A program made the position numbers and the translations under genes. Positions 60,905 to 64,000 of a stretch of DNA of 64,000 nucleotides are shown one piece after another (positions within the stretch are counted from its first letter, which is position 1; the number at the start of each line of letters is the position of its first letter). The stretch is from Ulva prolifera (taxonomy: Eukaryota > Chlorophyta > Ulvophyceae > Ulvales > Ulvaceae), in assembly GCA_023078555.1 (NCBI GenBank), contig CM041197.1, positions 3,134,501-3,198,500 on the forward strand, read 5' to 3'. Under the pieces are notes generated by a model that was not told the origin of the DNA, did no database searches, and saw only the letters and a program-made list of their open reading frames with translations.

Positions 60905-61053
60905 TAAGTTACACATATCTGGCCATTGTATGGCAAAGCAAACAAACAACATCAAGCCAACCCAGCGACCGGCCGCCACACTAGCAACCACAAGAAAGCA
61001 TCACAGCAAAAAACCCCAGACAACAACCAACCACAAATGCATCAAACGCCCCA
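60905..61053 (-). mobile_element. reverse LINE tail
   Basis: From taagttacacatatctgg to gcatcaaacgccccac, gtttgtttgc subtype. The left neighbour is the copia-A fragment and the right is unassigned sequence; no TSD found. Confidence 0.85.
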
Positions 61054-61940
61054 CCACTAGGAGAATGGTGACGTGGTGGTGAGGAAGGTGCGAGGATGGT
61101 TTGAGGAAGAGTGGCGGAGGCCTGGCGGAACCCCGGGAACGGCGAAAGGACCGTTGGCGGAGCGCCCGGAAGGCAGCCCGGATTGTGGACGGAAGTTCCG
61201 CGAGCGTTCCGGACGGGGTGTTTCAACGGGCACTCCACGTGGGGGTTCCGCCGGAACGTTTCCGGAGTGATGCCGGAACGTGCGAAGGATCCGCAATGCT
61301 TCCAGAGGACTGTTTGAGGAAGAATGCTTAAAATTTCGGAATGGTTACGGATCCGATAACGTTCCGGCAGAGCCTTGCGGAAGCCTCCCGGAAGCCTGGA
61401 AGAACAGGATGGTTCGTGAGAGGTTAATCTCTGCCCGGATGTGCTGGAGACAGATTACGTAAGTGGTGAGGTCATCAAGGCCTTCTTTACATGCGTGCCA
61501 CGTGTAGGTTGCCGTTGATTCGGATGCAACTCGGTCTCAATGTTTGTTCTCTCCCATTCACTCTATTGTAACATGTGTACCACGTTTTCGACAGAGAATC
61601 GCGATTAGTGCACAGGACATACGGTCCTGCGGGAAAGGCAGTTTCGAGTGCATATACAAGCAGCATGTCATCAACTGTACACCGTGATTCCGGAACAAGA
61701 CAGATTTATTGATGTGTTCACACGAGCTCGTAGGCAGGGGTGGTCATGGCTTGCATAGGCATATCATAGACATTGCTTACATTGATATCTCGTCACCTTG
61801 GGTGCCCTCATCATGTCCATAAGGAACGATGATACTACGATCACATGTAGTGCCACCTCTAACATGTCATATACTCCACTCATACATTTAATCACGATCA
61901 CCGCATGTGTACAGTTTCTTTCCGAGCCCACGTTGGTATA
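61054..61940. other. unassigned stretch with TTCCGG/CCGGAA motifs
   Basis: From 61120 to 61400 short motifs such as gttccgg, ccggaac and ttccgcgag recur in both orientations, giving overlapping spurious ORFs on both strands. I see no gene, RNA or transposon signature, and nothing in 61460-61940. Confidence 0.4.
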
Positions 61941-61946
61941 CAACTA

Positions 61947-62176
61947 ATCGACATACTTCTTCCGGGTAATCTTCAACGCGAGGCCAACCTTCTGGCTCCT
62001 CTTATGGGTGGGATGCAACGGAGATTCCGCTGTCCCCTCCGTTTTTAGTGCGCCAAGGATGAATTTCTTGAAGTACTCGTAGTCAGCCACGTACAGTCCG
62101 TCTTCTTGTGCCCACTGCGCGGCCGGCTTCATCGTGCCCTCGCCGTAAGCAGTCCTCGCTCCGAGTCTGGACAACT
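61947..62176 (-). CDS. possible terminal exon, unknown protein
   Basis: On the minus strand, after a plausible acceptor (ccatgcag, 62177-62184), it reads LSRLGARTAYGEGTMKPAAQWAQEDGLYVADYEYFKKFILGALKTEG to LALKITRKKYVD and a stop. The residue composition is protein-like. There is no family match I recognise and no other exon found; the upstream sequence runs into the palindrome array. Confidence 0.35.
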
Positions 62177-62312
62177 GCATGGATAGGTTATGTGTCAGTG
62201 GCTTGCGCTCATTCACGCGCACTGGTATGTTGTTGCCCAATGTGTTTGTTTTGCAGTAGCACAACGTCTACATCAGATGGGTCTGTCAGGGAATGTGGGG
62301 CGCGGCGCCCGA

Positions 62313-63572
62313 GAATGGTTGGTGGGCCACCAACCATTCGGGAAGTCATGCATGTAAGCATCCATGCACGGCGCGGCGCACAAGAATGGTTGGTGGGCCA
62401 CCAACCATTCGGGCGGTCATGCATATGCATGACATATATCATGATCCAGGCCCCCCGGAATGGTTGGTGGGCCACCAACCATTCGGGCAGTCATGCATGT
62501 CACGATGCAGGCTCCCCAGAATGGTTGGTGGGCCACCAACCATTCGGGAAGTCATGCATGTAAGCATCCATGCACAGCGCGGCGCACAAGAATGGTTGGT
62601 GGGCCACCAACCATTCGGGTAGTCATGCATATGCATGACATATATCATGATCCAGGCTCCCCGGAATGGTTGGTGGGCCACCAACCATTCGGGCAGTCAT
62701 GCATGTCACGATGCAGGCTCCCCAGAATGGTTGGTGGGCCACCAACCATTCGGGAAGTCATGCATGTAAGCATCCATGCACGGCGCGGCGCACAAGAATG
62801 GTTGGTGGGCCACCAACCATTCGGGCAGTCATGCATATGCATGACATATATCATGATCCAGGCTCCCCGGAATGGTTGGTGGGCCACCAACCATTCGGGC
62901 AGTCATGCATGTCACGATGCAGGCTCCCCAGAATGGTTGGTGGGCCACCAACCATTCGGGAAGTCATGCATGTAAGCATCCATGCACGGCGCGGCGCACA
63001 AGAATGGTTGGTGGGCCACCAACCATTCGGGCAGTCATGCATATGCATGACATATATCATGATCCAGGCTCCCCGGAATGGTTGGTGGGCCACCAACCAT
63101 TCGGGCAGTCATGCATGTCACGATGCAGGCTCCCCAGAATGGTTGGTGGGCCACCAACCATTCGGGAAGTCATGCATGTAAGCATCCATGCACGGCGCGG
63201 CGCACAAGAATGGTTGGTGGGCCACCAACCATTCGGGCAGTCATGCATGTCACGATGCAGGCTCCCCAGAATGGTTGGTGGGCCACCAACCATTCGGGAA
63301 GTCATGCATGTAAGCATCCATGCACGGCGCGGCGCACAAGAATGGTTGGTGGGCCACCAACCATTCGGGCAGTCATGCATATGCATGACATACGTCATGA
63401 TCCAAGCACCCCGGAATGGTTGGTGGGCCACCAACCATTCGGGCAGTCATGTATGTAAGCATCCATGCACGGCGCGACGCACAAGAATGGTTGGTGGGCC
63501 ACCAACCATTCGGGCAGTCATGCATGTCATGATCCAGGCTCCCCGGAATGGTTGGTGGGGCACCAACCATTC
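62313..63572. repeat. array of 19 copies of a 27-bp palindrome
   Basis: The unit gaatggttggtgg-g-ccaccaaccattc has 13-bp arms around one central base. It occurs 19 times at spacings of 61, 71 or 74 bp (one 67, one 72, one 73). The three spacings follow each other in fixed order, giving a 206-bp higher-order unit. Spacers are themselves partly palindromic (tcatgcatatgcatga). All copies are intact except the last, which has an extra G-for-C change in the centre and a changed right flank. Confidence 0.97.
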
Positions 63573-64000
63573 CAGTAGTCATGCATGTGACGAACCATGC
63601 GCGGCGTGGCGACTAAGAATTTCAGTGTTGTTTTTCTCTCGTTCACTCTTTTGTAACTACGAATGGACGGTGCTCCACCATCCGCTCTCGCGGACTCTTG
63701 AAAACGAACGGTGCGGGACTGCCCGCTCTAGCAGGCATGCAGAAGAACACTAAACGAACTTACGATGGTGCAGATGTATTCCGCGTGCCTCTTGGGATAT
63801 GCAATGTGCATCAGCTATCAAGGCGAGACAGGACACCACGTGGAGGCACCACGTACGCAGCTAAATGATACATGTATACACTCGAAGGATTGCAACCCCA
63901 ACACAACGCACTCAAACAAGGAACGCGCCGGATAATTCTCTAAGCCCTCACTGCTGTCGACATATTCCGGTCCTCTTAATCCTTTGGCTGCCTTGTCTTA
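63573..64000. other. unassigned right edge
   Basis: I see no gene or repeat here. A stretch near 63628 (ttctctcgttcactc, then tttgtaac) resembles 61548-61572 on the other side of the palindrome array, possibly remnants of a duplicated flank. Confidence 0.3.

Noticed and set aside
62313..63572. CRISPR-like array
   Set aside because: Repeat and spacer sizes are in range, but the spacers repeat in a fixed three-part order, the repeats are full palindromes, there are no cas genes and the context is eukaryotic.
62108..63753. ORFs of up to 293 aa across the palindrome array
   Set aside because: Open in several frames on both strands because of the short repeat; no start context or homology.

Overview
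The window is eukaryotic, transposon- and satellite-dense DNA of heterochromatic or pericentromeric character. It holds no recognisable single-copy cellular gene. The eukaryotic call rests on an R2-type non-LTR retrotransposon (LINE), Ty1/copia elements with TG...CA LTRs and 5-bp target-site duplications (TSDs), CACTA-like DNA transposons whose genes are split by GT-AG introns, and a long satellite array. Ala/Pro/Arg-rich, GC-rich coding in the LINE would suit an alga or other protist, but the sequence does not identify the organism.

Layout. (1) 1-18567: a satellite array of ~180-bp monomers with LINE 3' tails embedded and amplified into higher-order repeats (1,441 bp inside 4,452 bp). It is also broken by a 246-bp solo LTR and a complete 319-bp miniature LTR retrotransposon. 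(2) 18568-22985: one apparently full-length LINE with a single 1,267-codon ORF (reverse transcriptase plus restriction-like endonuclease). Its 3' UTR is the sequence found as short 5'-truncated copies throughout the window. (3) 22986-47036: a nest of two copia families, here called A and B. A copia-B copy is split by a ~15-kb CACTA-like transposon (23763-38728) carrying a transposase gene, a second conserved gene and a 1.3-kb (CA)n tract. Copia A follows (39408-42961) and sits in a second copia-B copy, which is split by a 3,044-bp non-autonomous CACTA element (43096-46139). (4) ~47041-58330: a second, diverged CACTA-like element in the opposite orientation with the same two genes, and a 110-bp-arm hairpin in a transposase intron. 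(5) 58337-61053: inverted LINE tails, a third copia-B copy and a copia-A fragment. (6) 61054-64000: mostly unassigned, with one possible exon and an array of 19 copies of a 27-bp palindrome.

How the parts relate. The LINE machinery appears to have written its own 3' UTR, truncated to 60-200 bp, into nearly every other element, usually with 10-15 bp TSDs. The tails therefore date the nest: they post-date the copia and CACTA copies they interrupt, and they pre-date the satellite amplification that multiplied them. Most transposon genes here are broken. The LINE ORF is the only long intact one. The most unusual observations are a tail insertion that forms a precise GT-AG intron, a tail dimer inside one TSD, LTRs with duplicated ends of which either end can be the boundary, a conserved -1 frame shift between integrase and reverse transcriptase in both copia families, the 319-bp miniature LTR element, and the palindrome array.
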